Below, piece by piece: positions 15,665 to 23,674 of a stretch of 25,595 bases of DNA. This DNA is from DASSBG01 sp965651365 (GTDB taxonomy: Bacteria > Pseudomonadota > Gammaproteobacteria > Xanthomonadales > Rhodanobacteraceae), in assembly GCA_965651365.1 (NCBI GenBank), contig CBFGSA010000031.1, positions 1 through 25,595 on the forward strand, given 5' to 3'. The notes under the pieces were generated by a model. It ran no database searches. It was given only the letters and a program-made list of their open reading frames with translations, and was not told the origin of the DNA. A program made the position numbers and the translations under genes. Positions within the stretch are counted from its first letter, which is position 1. Each line of letters begins with the position of its first letter.

Positions 15665-16804
15665 CTATGATTCTGGCTGCACGGCCATGCCATCCAGCGC
15701 AGTTTCAAGGCGCGCGATGGTGGCCTCGATGTGCTTGAGCTTGTCGAGGCCGAACAGGCCGATGCGGAAGGTCCGGAAGCCCTCGGCCTCGTCGCAGGCC
15801 AGGGGCACGCCCTTGGCGATCTGCAGGCCCCGGGCGGCGAATGCACTGCCAGTATGGATGGCTTCGTCGCGGGTGTGGCTGACGACCACGCCGGGGGCTT
15901 CAAACCCTTCGGCAGCGACACTGGGGAATCCGCGCTCGACCAGCAGGGCGCGCACGCGCCGTCCCAGCTTTTCCTGTGCAGCGCACGCTTTGTCCAGACC
16001 CATGTCCAGCGTCTCGCGCATTTGATCGCGCAGGTTCACCAGCGCATCGGTCGGCAGGGTCGCGTGGTAGGCGTGGCCGCCAGCCTCGTAGGCGGCCATG
16101 ATCGCGCGCCACTTCTTCAAGTCGAGCGCAAAACTGCTGCTGGTGGTCTGCTCAAGCCGTTGCGTGGCGGTCGGCGACAGCATCACCAGACCCGCGCTGG
16201 GCACCGCACTCCAGCCCTTCTGCGGCGCGCTCAGAAGCACGTCGACGCCACTGGCCTGCATGTCGACCCAGATCGCGCCGCTGGCAATGCAATCGAGCAC
16301 CAGCAGACCGCCGACGGCATGCGTGGCACGGGCCAGTTCGGCCACGTAGTCCGGCGGCAGCAGGATGCCCGAGGCCGTCTCGACATGCGCGGCGAACACC
16401 AGCTCGGGTTTTTCGCGCTCGATGGCCTGCACGACCTCCTCGATTGGTGGCGGCGCAAAGGCAGCATCCACCGCCTCCGATTGCGGCCTGGCCTTGAGCA
16501 CGATCTCGGCCGAGGGAATCTGCCCGGCCGCGAAGATCTGGCTCCAGCGGTAACTGAACCAGCCATTGCGCAGCACCAGGCACTTGCGGTCGGTGGCGAA
16601 CTGGCGTGCCACCGCCTCCATGGCGCAGGTGCCGCCGCCAGGCACCAGCGCTACCGAATCGGCGTGGTACACCTGTTTCAGCATCGCCGAGATGTCACGC
16701 ATTACTCGCTGGAAGCGCGCCGACATGTGATTCAGCGCGCGCTCGGTGAACACCACCGAATACTCGTCCAGTTCGGCCTTCGCGGTGGCGGGTGAATCGT
16801 TCAT
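15665..16804 (-). CDS. Class V aminotransferase, probable glyoxylate-using transaminase of purine catabolism
   Basis: This 379-residue PLP enzyme has fold-type I class V features: GGGTCAMEAV (56-65) for the cofactor phosphate, NGWFSYRW (80-87), D171 in LVLDCIASG, and the Schiff-base lysine K196 in SAPQKGWS. It resembles alanine/serine-glyoxylate aminotransferases. Its place beside allE suggests a PucG/HpxJ-like role: moving the amino group of ureidoglycine to glyoxylate, giving oxalurate and glycine. Alanine-glyoxylate activity, removing glyoxylate made by AllA, is an equally possible role. ATG 16804 follows GGAGAAAGG. The frame continues open to 17935, but that part overlaps allE in antisense and has no aminotransferase features. 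The fold is certain; the substrate is inference. Confidence 0.88.
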   Translation of the reverse strand: MNDSPATAKAELDEYSVVFTERALNHMSARFQRVMRDISAMLKQVYHADSVALVPGGGTCAMEAVARQFATDRKCLVLRNGWFSYRWSQIFAAGQIPSAEIVLKARPQSEAVDAAFAPPPIEEVVQAIEREKPELVFAAHVETASGILLPPDYVAELARATHAVGGLLVLDCIASGAIWVDMQASGVDVLLSAPQKGWSAVPSAGLVMLSPTATQRLEQTTSSSFALDLKKWRAIMAAYEAGGHAYHATLPTDALVNLRDQMRETLDMGLDKACAAQEKLGRRVRALLVERGFPSVAAEGFEAPGVVVSHTRDEAIHTGSAFAARGLQIAKGVPLACDEAEGFRTFRIGLFGLDKLKHIEATIARLETALDGMAVQPES

Positions 16805-16857
16805 GCCTTTCTCCATCAGTGAAAGATCCTGCGCAGACTGGCCTTCTGTCATTTCTC

Positions 16858-16926
16858 TGCAGGAGCGGCTCATGGCTGCGATGGATTTTCGCGGCAATAC
16901 GAATCGCGGCCATGGTCGCTCCTGCA
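16858..16926. repeat. REP-like palindrome in the purine divergent promoter region
   Basis: Left arm 16858-16882 (tgcaggagcggctcatgg, then ctgcgat) and right arm 16903-16926 (atcgcggccatggtcg, then ctcctgca) are imperfect reverse complements around a 20-bp loop. The GCAGGAGCGG core recurs at 21629-21651 and, inverted, at 21861-21880. It is a REPIN-like doublet lying between the aminotransferase start and its putative promoter, so it would be transcribed as part of that mRNA leader. Confidence 0.6.
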
Positions 16927-16961
16927 CACAGACCGGGGGCGCCAGAGTGAGTGCGCCACCC

Positions 16962-16989
16962 ATTGTACAGAGCTGCTCGCGCTTGACAG
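16962..16989 (-). promoter_or_regulatory. Putative promoter for the aminotransferase gene
   Basis: On the minus strand, -10 TACAAT (plus coordinates 16962-16967) and -35 CTGTCA (16984-16989) are 16 bp apart. The -35 overlaps, on the opposite strand, the TTGACA of the divergent allE promoter. The resulting leader to 16804 would be about 150 nt and include the REP-like palindrome. Confidence 0.35.
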
Positions 16990-17014
16990 CCGTGCGCAAT
17001 GGAGTTGCTATGAT
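16983..17014 (+). promoter_or_regulatory. Putative promoter for the allE operon
   Basis: TTGACA (16983-16988) and TATGAT (17009-17014) are 20 bp apart, longer than ideal, but the -10 carries an extended TG motif (TGCTATGAT). Transcription would begin near 17021, about 20 nt before the allE ATG at 17042. No good Shine-Dalgarno sequence is seen in that short leader. Confidence 0.45.
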
Positions 17015-17041
17015 GCAGTTCCTTTCGGCATCGGGCTTTTC

Positions 17042-17874
<833 letters not shown>

Positions 17875-17878
<4 letters not shown>

Positions 17879-18795
17879 ACGAAGCGCCCACCGGCCCACC
17901 CCGCGACCTGATCGGCTACGGCGCGCATCCGCCACAGGCTGCCTGGCCGGGCAATGCGCGGATTGCGGTGCAGTTCGTGATCAACTACGAGGAAGGCGCC
18001 GAGAACTGCGTTCTCAATGGAGACGAGGCCTCGGAGACCTTCCTGTCGGAAATCGTCGCAGCCCGGCCCTACACCGGCATGCGCCACATGAGCATGGAGT
18101 GGCTGTATGACTACGGCAGCCGCGCCGGGCTGTGGCGGTTGCTGCACCTGTTCCGCCAGAAAGACATCACCGCGACGGTGTTTGCCGTCGGCCTGGCCGC
18201 CGAGCAGAACCCGGACGCGATCCGGGCCATGGTCGATGCCGACTTCGAAATCGCCTCGCACGGCTGGCGCTGGATCGACTACCAGCATGTTGCCGAAGAC
18301 GTCGAGCGCGAACACATCGAGCGCGCCATGCAGGCTCTGGAAAAGATTGCCGGCACGCGCCCGCTCGGCTGGTACACCGGCCGCAACTCGCCCAACACGC
18401 GCCGCCTGGTCGCCGAATACGGCGGCTTTCTGTACGACGCCGATTCCTACGCCGACGACCTGCCCTACTGGGAATTGGTGGACGGCACGCCCCAGTTGAT
18501 CGTGCCCTACACGCTGGATGTCAACGACATGCGCTTTGTGACGCCACAGGGCTTCAACAGCGGCACGCAGTTCTTCGACTACCTCAAGGACGCCTTCGAC
18601 GTGCTGTATGCCGAGGGCGAGGTTGCGCCAAAAATGCTGTCGGTCGGCCTGCACTGCCGCATTTCCGGCCACCCGGGGCGGACGGCGGCGCTGGCCCGCT
18701 TTATCGACTACATCAAGCAGCACGAGCGCGTCTGGATCTGCCAGCGCCAGGAGATTGCCCGGCACTGGCGCGACACCCATCCGCATGCCGTCTGA
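17875..18795 (+). CDS. puuE: Allantoinase PuuE, polysaccharide-deacetylase type
   Basis: This 306-residue protein belongs to the NodB-like family that replaced metal-dependent AllB allantoinase in many bacteria. Typical features are RDLIGYGAHPPQAAWPG at the N-terminus, VQFVINYEEGAENCVLNGD (32-50), MSMEWLYDYGSRAGLWRLL (72-90), the deacetylase-like core TVFAVGLAAEQNP...FEIASHGWRW (101-133) and WYTGRNSPNTRRL (167-179). It opens allantoin to allantoate in the cytoplasm. The start at 17875 overlaps the allE stop; the frame is open further upstream, but inside allE. The next gene begins immediately after the stop. Confidence 0.94.
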
Positions 18796-18796
18796 C

Positions 18797-19321
18797 ATGA
18801 ACGGCAAGGCGCTCAAGCTGATCGCAAAGCCGCTGACAACGGAGGCTTTTGCACCCTGCGGCGATGTAATCGACGCCACCGGCGCCTCGACGGTGATCAA
18901 CCAGGGCAAGGGCCGGCGCTACGCCGACCTGGTGCGCATGGACCTGGATGCGGTCGGCCGGGTCGCGGTCGGCCTGATGTGTTGCAGCGCCGAGGCCACA
19001 CCCGTTCCCCTGCGCCTGCTGGAGCGTCATCCGCAGGGCAACCAGGTGTTCATGCCGCTCGACGGCCAGCGCTACCTCGTGATCGTGGCACCGGCAGGTA
19101 CACCACCGACCGCCGCCGACCTGCACGCCTTCCTGTGCCGCGGCAACCAGGGTGTCAACTATCATCGTGGCACCTGGCACCATCCGATGATTGCACTGGA
19201 TACCGACTGCTGCTTTCTGGAAGTGCAGCGCCGCGGCCCCGGCGACAACTGCGACGAGGTGGCGCTGGATGTGCCGGTGCAGGTCGAATTGCCCGCCGAC
19301 GAGGCACCGAGCCGACCGTGA
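18797..19321 (+). CDS. allA: Ureidoglycolate lyase AllA
   Basis: The product is 174 residues, slightly longer than E. coli AllA (160). Family hallmarks are EAFAPCGDVI (16-25), NQGKGRRYADL (35-45), HPQGNQVFMPL (78-88), YLVIVAPAG (93-101) and GVNYHRGTWHHPMIAL (119-134). It splits (S)-ureidoglycolate into glyoxylate and urea. I used ATG 18797, one base after the puuE stop; an in-frame ATG at 18785 would add four residues and overlap puuE, and neither has a clear Shine-Dalgarno. A 130-bp gap with a half copy of a palindromic repeat separates it from glcB. Confidence 0.92.
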   Translation: MNGKALKLIAKPLTTEAFAPCGDVIDATGASTVINQGKGRRYADLVRMDLDAVGRVAVGLMCCSAEATPVPLRLLERHPQGNQVFMPLDGQRYLVIVAPAGTPPTAADLHAFLCRGNQGVNYHRGTWHHPMIALDTDCCFLEVQRRGPGDNCDEVALDVPVQVELPADEAPSRP

Positions 19322-19327
19322 TGCATC

Positions 19328-19378
19328 TTTGCACCCGCGCGGCTGGACTCGAATGAAATTTGCGAGCCTGGGTGCAAA
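19328..19378. terminator. Possible stem-loop after allA
   Basis: A perfect 9-bp inverted repeat, tttgcaccc (19328-19336) and gggtgcaaa (19370-19378), encloses a 33-nt loop just after the allA stop. The loop is long and there is no T-run, so it is at best a weak terminator or mRNA-end structure. Confidence 0.25.
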
Positions 19379-19379
19379 A

Positions 19380-19421
19380 TCAAAATGGCTCCCGGATATC
19401 GCTTCGCGATTCCTGGATGAC
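19380..19421. repeat. Half copy of the 112-127 bp palindromic element
   Basis: The block tcaaaatggctcccgga...tcctggatgac aligns with the right arms of the elements at 7503-7614 and 21698-21824 (tcaaaatggatcccggg...cccaggatgac). No matching left arm is present. It is a solo or degraded unit in the allA-glcB gap. Confidence 0.5.
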
Positions 19422-19451
19422 GAAACCCGGAATTGTTGACGGAGACGACCC

Positions 19452-21614
19452 TTGGTGGAACGCAGTGAAATTCACGGATTCGGCGTGGCATCGGAACTCA
19501 AGGCATTCATCGACGATGAAGCACTGCCTGGCACGAACATTGATCCGGAAGCATTCTGGGCCGGCCTGGCCGCGATTCTCGCGGAGTTGACACCAAAAAA
19601 CCGTGCGCTGCTGGGCGAGCGCCAACGCCTGCAGGCCGCGCTGGATGCATGGCACGACGAGCACCCCGGCCCCATTGCCGATCCTGCGGCCTACCGGACT
19701 TTCCTGCGTGAGATCGGCTATCTGCAGCCGCAGCCGCCGGAAGTGCGCGTGACGACGGACGGTGTCGATCCCGAGATCAGTACCCAGGCCGGGCCGCAAC
19801 TGGTAGTGCCGGTGAGCAATGCGCGCTATGCGCTGAATGCGGCCAATGCGCGCTGGGGCAGTCTGTACGACGCGCTGTATGGCACCGACGCCATTGCCGA
19901 AACTGACGGTGCCGAACGCCGGGCAGGCTACAACCCGGTGCGCGGCGCGCGCGTGATCGAGTTCGGGCGTCGCTTCCTCGACGACAGCGTGCCGCTGGCG
20001 CACGGCACGCACCGCGATGCGACCGGCTACGCGATCCACCAGGGCGCGCTGGCGGTGGCCTTGCGCGACGGCACGCACACGGGCCTTGCCGATCCCGCGA
20101 CGCTGCTCGGCTTCCAGGGCCCTCCCGAGTCGCCCTCGGCACTGGTGCTGCGCCACCATGGCCTGCATTTTTTCATTCTCATCGACGCCAACGATGCGAT
20201 CGGCAAGACCGACGCGGCGCGCATCAAGGACATCGTGCTGGAGGCCGCGGTCACCACCATCGTCGACTTCGAGGACTCGGTGGCAGCCGTCGATGCCGCC
20301 GACAAGGTGCACGCCTATCGCAACTGGCTGGGCCTGATGCGCGGGGACCTGGAAGCGGACATGCGCAAGGATGGTCGCCACTTCACCCGCCGACTGGCGC
20401 CGGATCGCGAGTTCACCGGTCTGGACGGCCAGCCCGCACGCCTGCACGGCCGCGCCCTGCTGCTGGTGCGCAATGTCGGCCATGCCATGTTCACCCCGGC
20501 CATTGTCGACGCCGGCGGCGAACCGGTACCCGAGGGCATCGTCGATGCCGTGCTGACCGCGCTGGTCGCGCTGCATGACGAAGGCCGCAACTCACGCACT
20601 GGCGCCATCTACATCGTCAAGCCGAAGATGCACGGTGCGGCAGAAGTCGCCTTCACCAGCGAGCTGTTTGCACGGGTCGAAGCGCTGTTGGGCCTCGCCC
20701 CCGACACGATCAAGATGGGCCTCATGGACGAGGAGCGGCGCACCAGCCTCAACCTCAAGGCCTGCATCGCCGCGGCGCGCACGCGGGTGGTGTTCATCAA
20801 CACCGGTTTTCTCGACCGCACCGGCGACGAGATTCGCAGCGCCACGCGCGCTGGCGCCATGCTGCGCAAGAGTGACATGAAAGCCTGCACCTGGATCCAG
20901 GCCTACGAAAAGAACAACGTGCAGGCCGGCCTGGAGTGCGGCCTGCGCGGCCACGCCCAGATCGGCAAGGGCATGTGGGCCAAGCCCGCGCGCATGGCCG
21001 ACATGCTGGCCGAAAAAGGCGCCCAGCTCGAAGCCGGCGCCAACACCGCCTGGGTACCCTCGCCCACCGCGGCCACGCTGCACGCACTGCACTACCACCG
21101 CGTCGATGTCGCTGCCGTGCAGCGTTTGCTGGAAGGCGATCATCAGGATTTCACCGCCGCGCTGCTGACGATCCCCGTGGTGGCGCAGCCTTCGTGGCCC
21201 ACTGACGCGGTTCGCGAGGAACTGGACAACAACTGCCAGGGCATTCTGGGCTATGTGGTGCGCTGGGTGGAACAGGGTGTAGGCTGCTCGACCGTGCCCG
21301 ACATCCACGATGTCGGCCTGATGGAAGACCGCGCCACCTTGCGCATTTCCAGCCAGCACGTGGCCAACTGGCTGCTGCACGGCGTGGTCGACCGCGCCCA
21401 GGTCGAAGCCACGCTCCAGCGCATGGCCGCCGTGGTCGACCGCCAGAATGCGGGCGATGCCGCCTACACGCCGATGTGCGGCCGTCTGGACACATCCTGC
21501 GCGTTCCGCGCCGCCAGCGACCTGATCTTCAAGGGCCTGGAACAGCCCAACGGCTACACCGAGCCACTGCTGCAGCATTGGCGGCGGCTGTACAAGAAGC
21601 AGGCATTGGCCTAA
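19452..21614 (+). CDS. glcB: Malate synthase G
   Basis: The product is 720 residues, about the 723 of E. coli GlcB, and collinear with it. Signatures are TTIVDFEDSVAAVDAADK, GRALLLVRNVGHAMFT, IVKPKMHGAAEVAFTSELFA, GLMDEERRTSLNLKACI, CGLRGHAQIGKGMWAKP and EDRATLRISSQHVANWL, with the probable catalytic base D626. It condenses glyoxylate with acetyl-CoA to malate, so here it feeds glyoxylate from AllA into the TCA cycle. No ATG is suitably placed: the start is TTG at 19452 or GTG at 19455, with GGAG at 19441-19444. It is the last gene of the purine operon, or has its own promoter in the 130-bp gap. No isocitrate lyase gene is nearby. Confidence 0.95.
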   Translation: MVERSEIHGFGVASELKAFIDDEALPGTNIDPEAFWAGLAAILAELTPKNRALLGERQRLQAALDAWHDEHPGPIADPAAYRTFLREIGYLQPQPPEVRVTTDGVDPEISTQAGPQLVVPVSNARYALNAANARWGSLYDALYGTDAIAETDGAERRAGYNPVRGARVIEFGRRFLDDSVPLAHGTHRDATGYAIHQGALAVALRDGTHTGLADPATLLGFQGPPESPSALVLRHHGLHFFILIDANDAIGKTDAARIKDIVLEAAVTTIVDFEDSVAAVDAADKVHAYRNWLGLMRGDLEADMRKDGRHFTRRLAPDREFTGLDGQPARLHGRALLLVRNVGHAMFTPAIVDAGGEPVPEGIVDAVLTALVALHDEGRNSRTGAIYIVKPKMHGAAEVAFTSELFARVEALLGLAPDTIKMGLMDEERRTSLNLKACIAAARTRVVFINTGFLDRTGDEIRSATRAGAMLRKSDMKACTWIQAYEKNNVQAGLECGLRGHAQIGKGMWAKPARMADMLAEKGAQLEAGANTAWVPSPTAATLHALHYHRVDVAAVQRLLEGDHQDFTAALLTIPVVAQPSWPTDAVREELDNNCQGILGYVVRWVEQGVGCSTVPDIHDVGLMEDRATLRISSQHVANWLLHGVVDRAQVEATLQRMAAVVDRQNAGDAAYTPMCGRLDTSCAFRAASDLIFKGLEQPNGYTEPLLQHWRRLYKKQALA

Positions 21615-21628
21615 CCGGCACAATACCC

Positions 21629-21880
21629 GCAGGAGCGGGCCATGTCCGCGAAAGGATTGCCGCAAGCATCATCGCGGGCATGGCCCAGCTGCCGCTCGTC
21701 ATCCTGGACACCGCAAAGCGGTGATCCGGGATCCATTTTGATTTTGACGGGAGCCCCATGCGGCTGGCTTCTCAACTGCTTGAAAATGGATCCCGGGTTC
21801 CGCCTGCGGCGGCCCCAGGATGACAAGATTTTTTATTGCAACGCTTAACCAAGTGCCATTGCCGCATGGCCCGCTCCTGC
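21629..21880. repeat. REP-like inverted pair flanking a second palindromic element
   Basis: Left unit 21629-21651 (gcaggagcgggccatg, then tccgcga) and right unit 21861-21880 (gccgcatggcccgctcctgc) are inverted copies sharing 16 identical bases. They enclose the whole 127-bp palindrome at 21698-21824. The same core occurs at 16858-16926. This fills most of the 338-bp gap between glcB and the SpoIIAA-like gene, where I see no coding sequence. Confidence 0.6.
21698..21824. repeat. 127-bp interspersed palindromic element, copy 2
   Basis: Left arm starts at 21698 (gtcatcctggacaccgc, then gatccgggatccatttt) and right arm is 21783-21824 (aaaatggatcccgggttc, then cccaggatgac). The arms match those of copy 1 at 7503-7614, while the central part differs. 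A run of six T (21829-21834) follows, so transcripts from glcB could end here in a rho-independent manner (inference). Confidence 0.75.
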
Positions 21881-21952
21881 AGGTCCGGCAAGGTCCATCG
21901 CTGCCGCGGCCGCATTCGTGCAAGAATAATGGCGCTGACTGGAGAACACGCC

Positions 21953-22693
21953 ATGATTACCCTGATTGAAGGCCTCCCCGAGCACGTCATCGGCATCGAG
22001 ATCGGCGACAGGCTGCGCGCCGACGACTACACCGAGACACTGGTGCCGCTGGTCAACGAGCGCCTGGCCAAACACGAAAAGCTCGACCTGCTCTGCCGCT
22101 TCGGCGGTGAATGGCCGGGCATGGAAGCTGGCGCCGCCTGGCAGGACATGCGCCTCGGCCTGGGCAAGCTGGGCCACTGGGCACGCATGGCCATCGTCAG
22201 CGACATCGGATGGATGGAAACCTCGATCAAGCTGTTCCGTACGCTGTCGCCCGGCGAATTGCGCCACTTCAGCAACGCCGACTATGACGAGGCGCGCACA
22301 TGGGTGTGCGAATCCGACCGCGCCCGCGTGCATTGTTCGATGGATGCCGACAAAGGCATCCTCGGCATCGAGCCTGAAGCCGACAAATCCCTGAGCGAGG
22401 ATGATTTCGAGGCCATCGCCAGTGCCATCGACGCGTATCTGAAGGAACACGACCGCCTGCGCGGCATCCTCATCCACACCCGCCGCTTTCCCGGCTGGCA
22501 GAACCTGGGTGCCCTGTTCGCCCACCTCAAGTTCATGCACCACGTGCACGACCGCATCGACCGCATTGCCCTGGTCACCAACAGCCCCATGGGCAGCTTC
22601 GCCGACCGCGTGTTCAACCCGCTGATGCTGGCCAAAATCCGCAAGTTCGACTACGACCAGCACGACGAGGCCCTGGCCTGGCTCGAGGACTGA
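21953..22693 (+). CDS. Tandem SpoIIAA-like (STAS-related) protein
   Basis: This 246-residue protein appears to contain two consecutive SpoIIAA-like domains (the family also known as DUF3478). The first spans about 1-118 (LIEGLPEHVIGIEIGDRLRA, then ARMAIVSDIGWM and FRTLSPGELRHF); the second spans about 128-246 (GILGIEPEADKSLSEDDFEA, then RIALVTNSPMGS and FNPLMLAKIRKFDYDQHDEA). Most family members have one such domain of about 120 residues, so this looks like an internal duplication and fusion. The family's role is poorly known; lipid or membrane association has been suggested, but nothing here tests it. The ATG at 21953 follows GGAGAACACGCC. The gene stands alone between a repeat-rich gap and the trmB leader. 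Confidence 0.82.
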   Translation: MITLIEGLPEHVIGIEIGDRLRADDYTETLVPLVNERLAKHEKLDLLCRFGGEWPGMEAGAAWQDMRLGLGKLGHWARMAIVSDIGWMETSIKLFRTLSPGELRHFSNADYDEARTWVCESDRARVHCSMDADKGILGIEPEADKSLSEDDFEAIASAIDAYLKEHDRLRGILIHTRRFPGWQNLGALFAHLKFMHHVHDRIDRIALVTNSPMGSFADRVFNPLMLAKIRKFDYDQHDEALAWLED

Positions 22694-22838
22694 GCACCTT
22701 TGAGCCTTGTGACCAACCGGTTCTCGCGCTGCCTGGAGCGCCACTGATCGAATCCGGTTGGGCTGACACCGCCGCGGCCTGCGGCCGGAACTTGCGCCAT
22801 GCGTTAGGATAGGCGCAGTTCATCGACAGCACGCCACG

Positions 22839-22904
22839 ATGCCCCGCAATCGCCCCACGCCAACACCCGACAAGCGCACCGTGCGTGGACAAGGGACCGC
22901 ATGA
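22839..22904 (+). CDS. Possible 21-residue leader ORF before trmB
   Basis: A short frame (MPRNRPTPTPDKRTVRGQGT, then Ala and stop) ends in a TGA that overlaps the trmB ATG in an ATGA. There is no convincing Shine-Dalgarno sequence before its ATG. It is basic and Pro-rich. It could couple translation to trmB or be chance; nothing else supports it. Confidence 0.15.
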   Translation: MPRNRPTPTPDKRTVRGQGTA

Positions 22905-23653
22905 ACAGCCAGCAGGGGAAGCAGGGGACGGATTCGCGGCGGCGACCGGTGCGCAGCTACGTGTTGCGCGAGGGCCGTATCACACCGGCCCAGCAGCGCG
23001 CCTTCGATACCCACTGGTCACGCTACGGCGTTGACTACCAGGACCAGCCACGCGACCTGGACGAACTGTTCGGTCGCCAGGTGCCGCGGGTCCTGGAGAT
23101 CGGTTTCGGCAACGGCGAGACGCTGGCCTGGGCCAGCGAACACGACCCCGAGCGCGACTATCTTGGCATCGAGGTGCACCGGCCCGGCGTCGGTCGCCTG
23201 ATGAACGCCCTGGCCGAAGCCGGGGCCGACAATGTGCGCATCTGGCGCCACGATGCGGTCGAGGTGCTGGCCCGGGAGATTGCACCGGCCAGCCTGGCCG
23301 AGGTGCGTATCTGGTTCCCCGATCCCTGGCCCAAGAAGCGCCATCACAAGCGGCGGCTGGTGCAGCCCGATTTTGTCGAGCTTGTGGCGTCGCGTGTGCA
23401 CGCGGGCGGTCTGCTGCATCTGGCCACGGATTGGGAAAACTACGCCGAACACATGCTGGACGTGATGCAGGCCGCCCGCGGCTGGCGCAATCGTGCCGGC
23501 GTCGGCCAATTCAGTGCACGGCCGGTCTGGCGCATCGAAACCCATTTTGAACGTCGCGGCCAGCGCCTTGGCCACGGAGTCCGGGATCTGCTGTACGAAC
23601 GGACTGACGAACACGTCACTGCCGCAACATCCAGCGTCCCTTCAGCCACCTGA
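22901..23653 (+). CDS. trmB: tRNA (guanine-N7-)-methyltransferase TrmB
   Basis: The product is 250 residues, slightly longer than E. coli TrmB (239). It has the SAM-binding LEIGFGNGE (65-73), GIEVHRPGVG (89-98), the family signature IWFPDPWPKKRHHKRRL (137-153) and the C-terminal ETHFERRGQRLGHGVRDLLY. It methylates N7 of G46 in the variable loop of tRNAs. The N-terminal 15 residues are polar and variable. AAGGG precedes the ATG at 22901. The next gene begins 21 bp after its stop, so the two are probably co-transcribed although their functions look unrelated. Confidence 0.96.
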   Translation: MNSQQGKQGTDSRRRPVRSYVLREGRITPAQQRAFDTHWSRYGVDYQDQPRDLDELFGRQVPRVLEIGFGNGETLAWASEHDPERDYLGIEVHRPGVGRLMNALAEAGADNVRIWRHDAVEVLAREIAPASLAEVRIWFPDPWPKKRHHKRRLVQPDFVELVASRVHAGGLLHLATDWENYAEHMLDVMQAARGWRNRAGVGQFSARPVWRIETHFERRGQRLGHGVRDLLYERTDEHVTAATSSVPSAT

Positions 23654-23674
23654 CCGAGCCTGCACGATCCCGAC

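Noticed and set aside
19380..20576. A 398-codon minus-strand frame opposite glcB
   Set aside because: It is a shadow of the well-conserved malate synthase gene and has no domain of its own.
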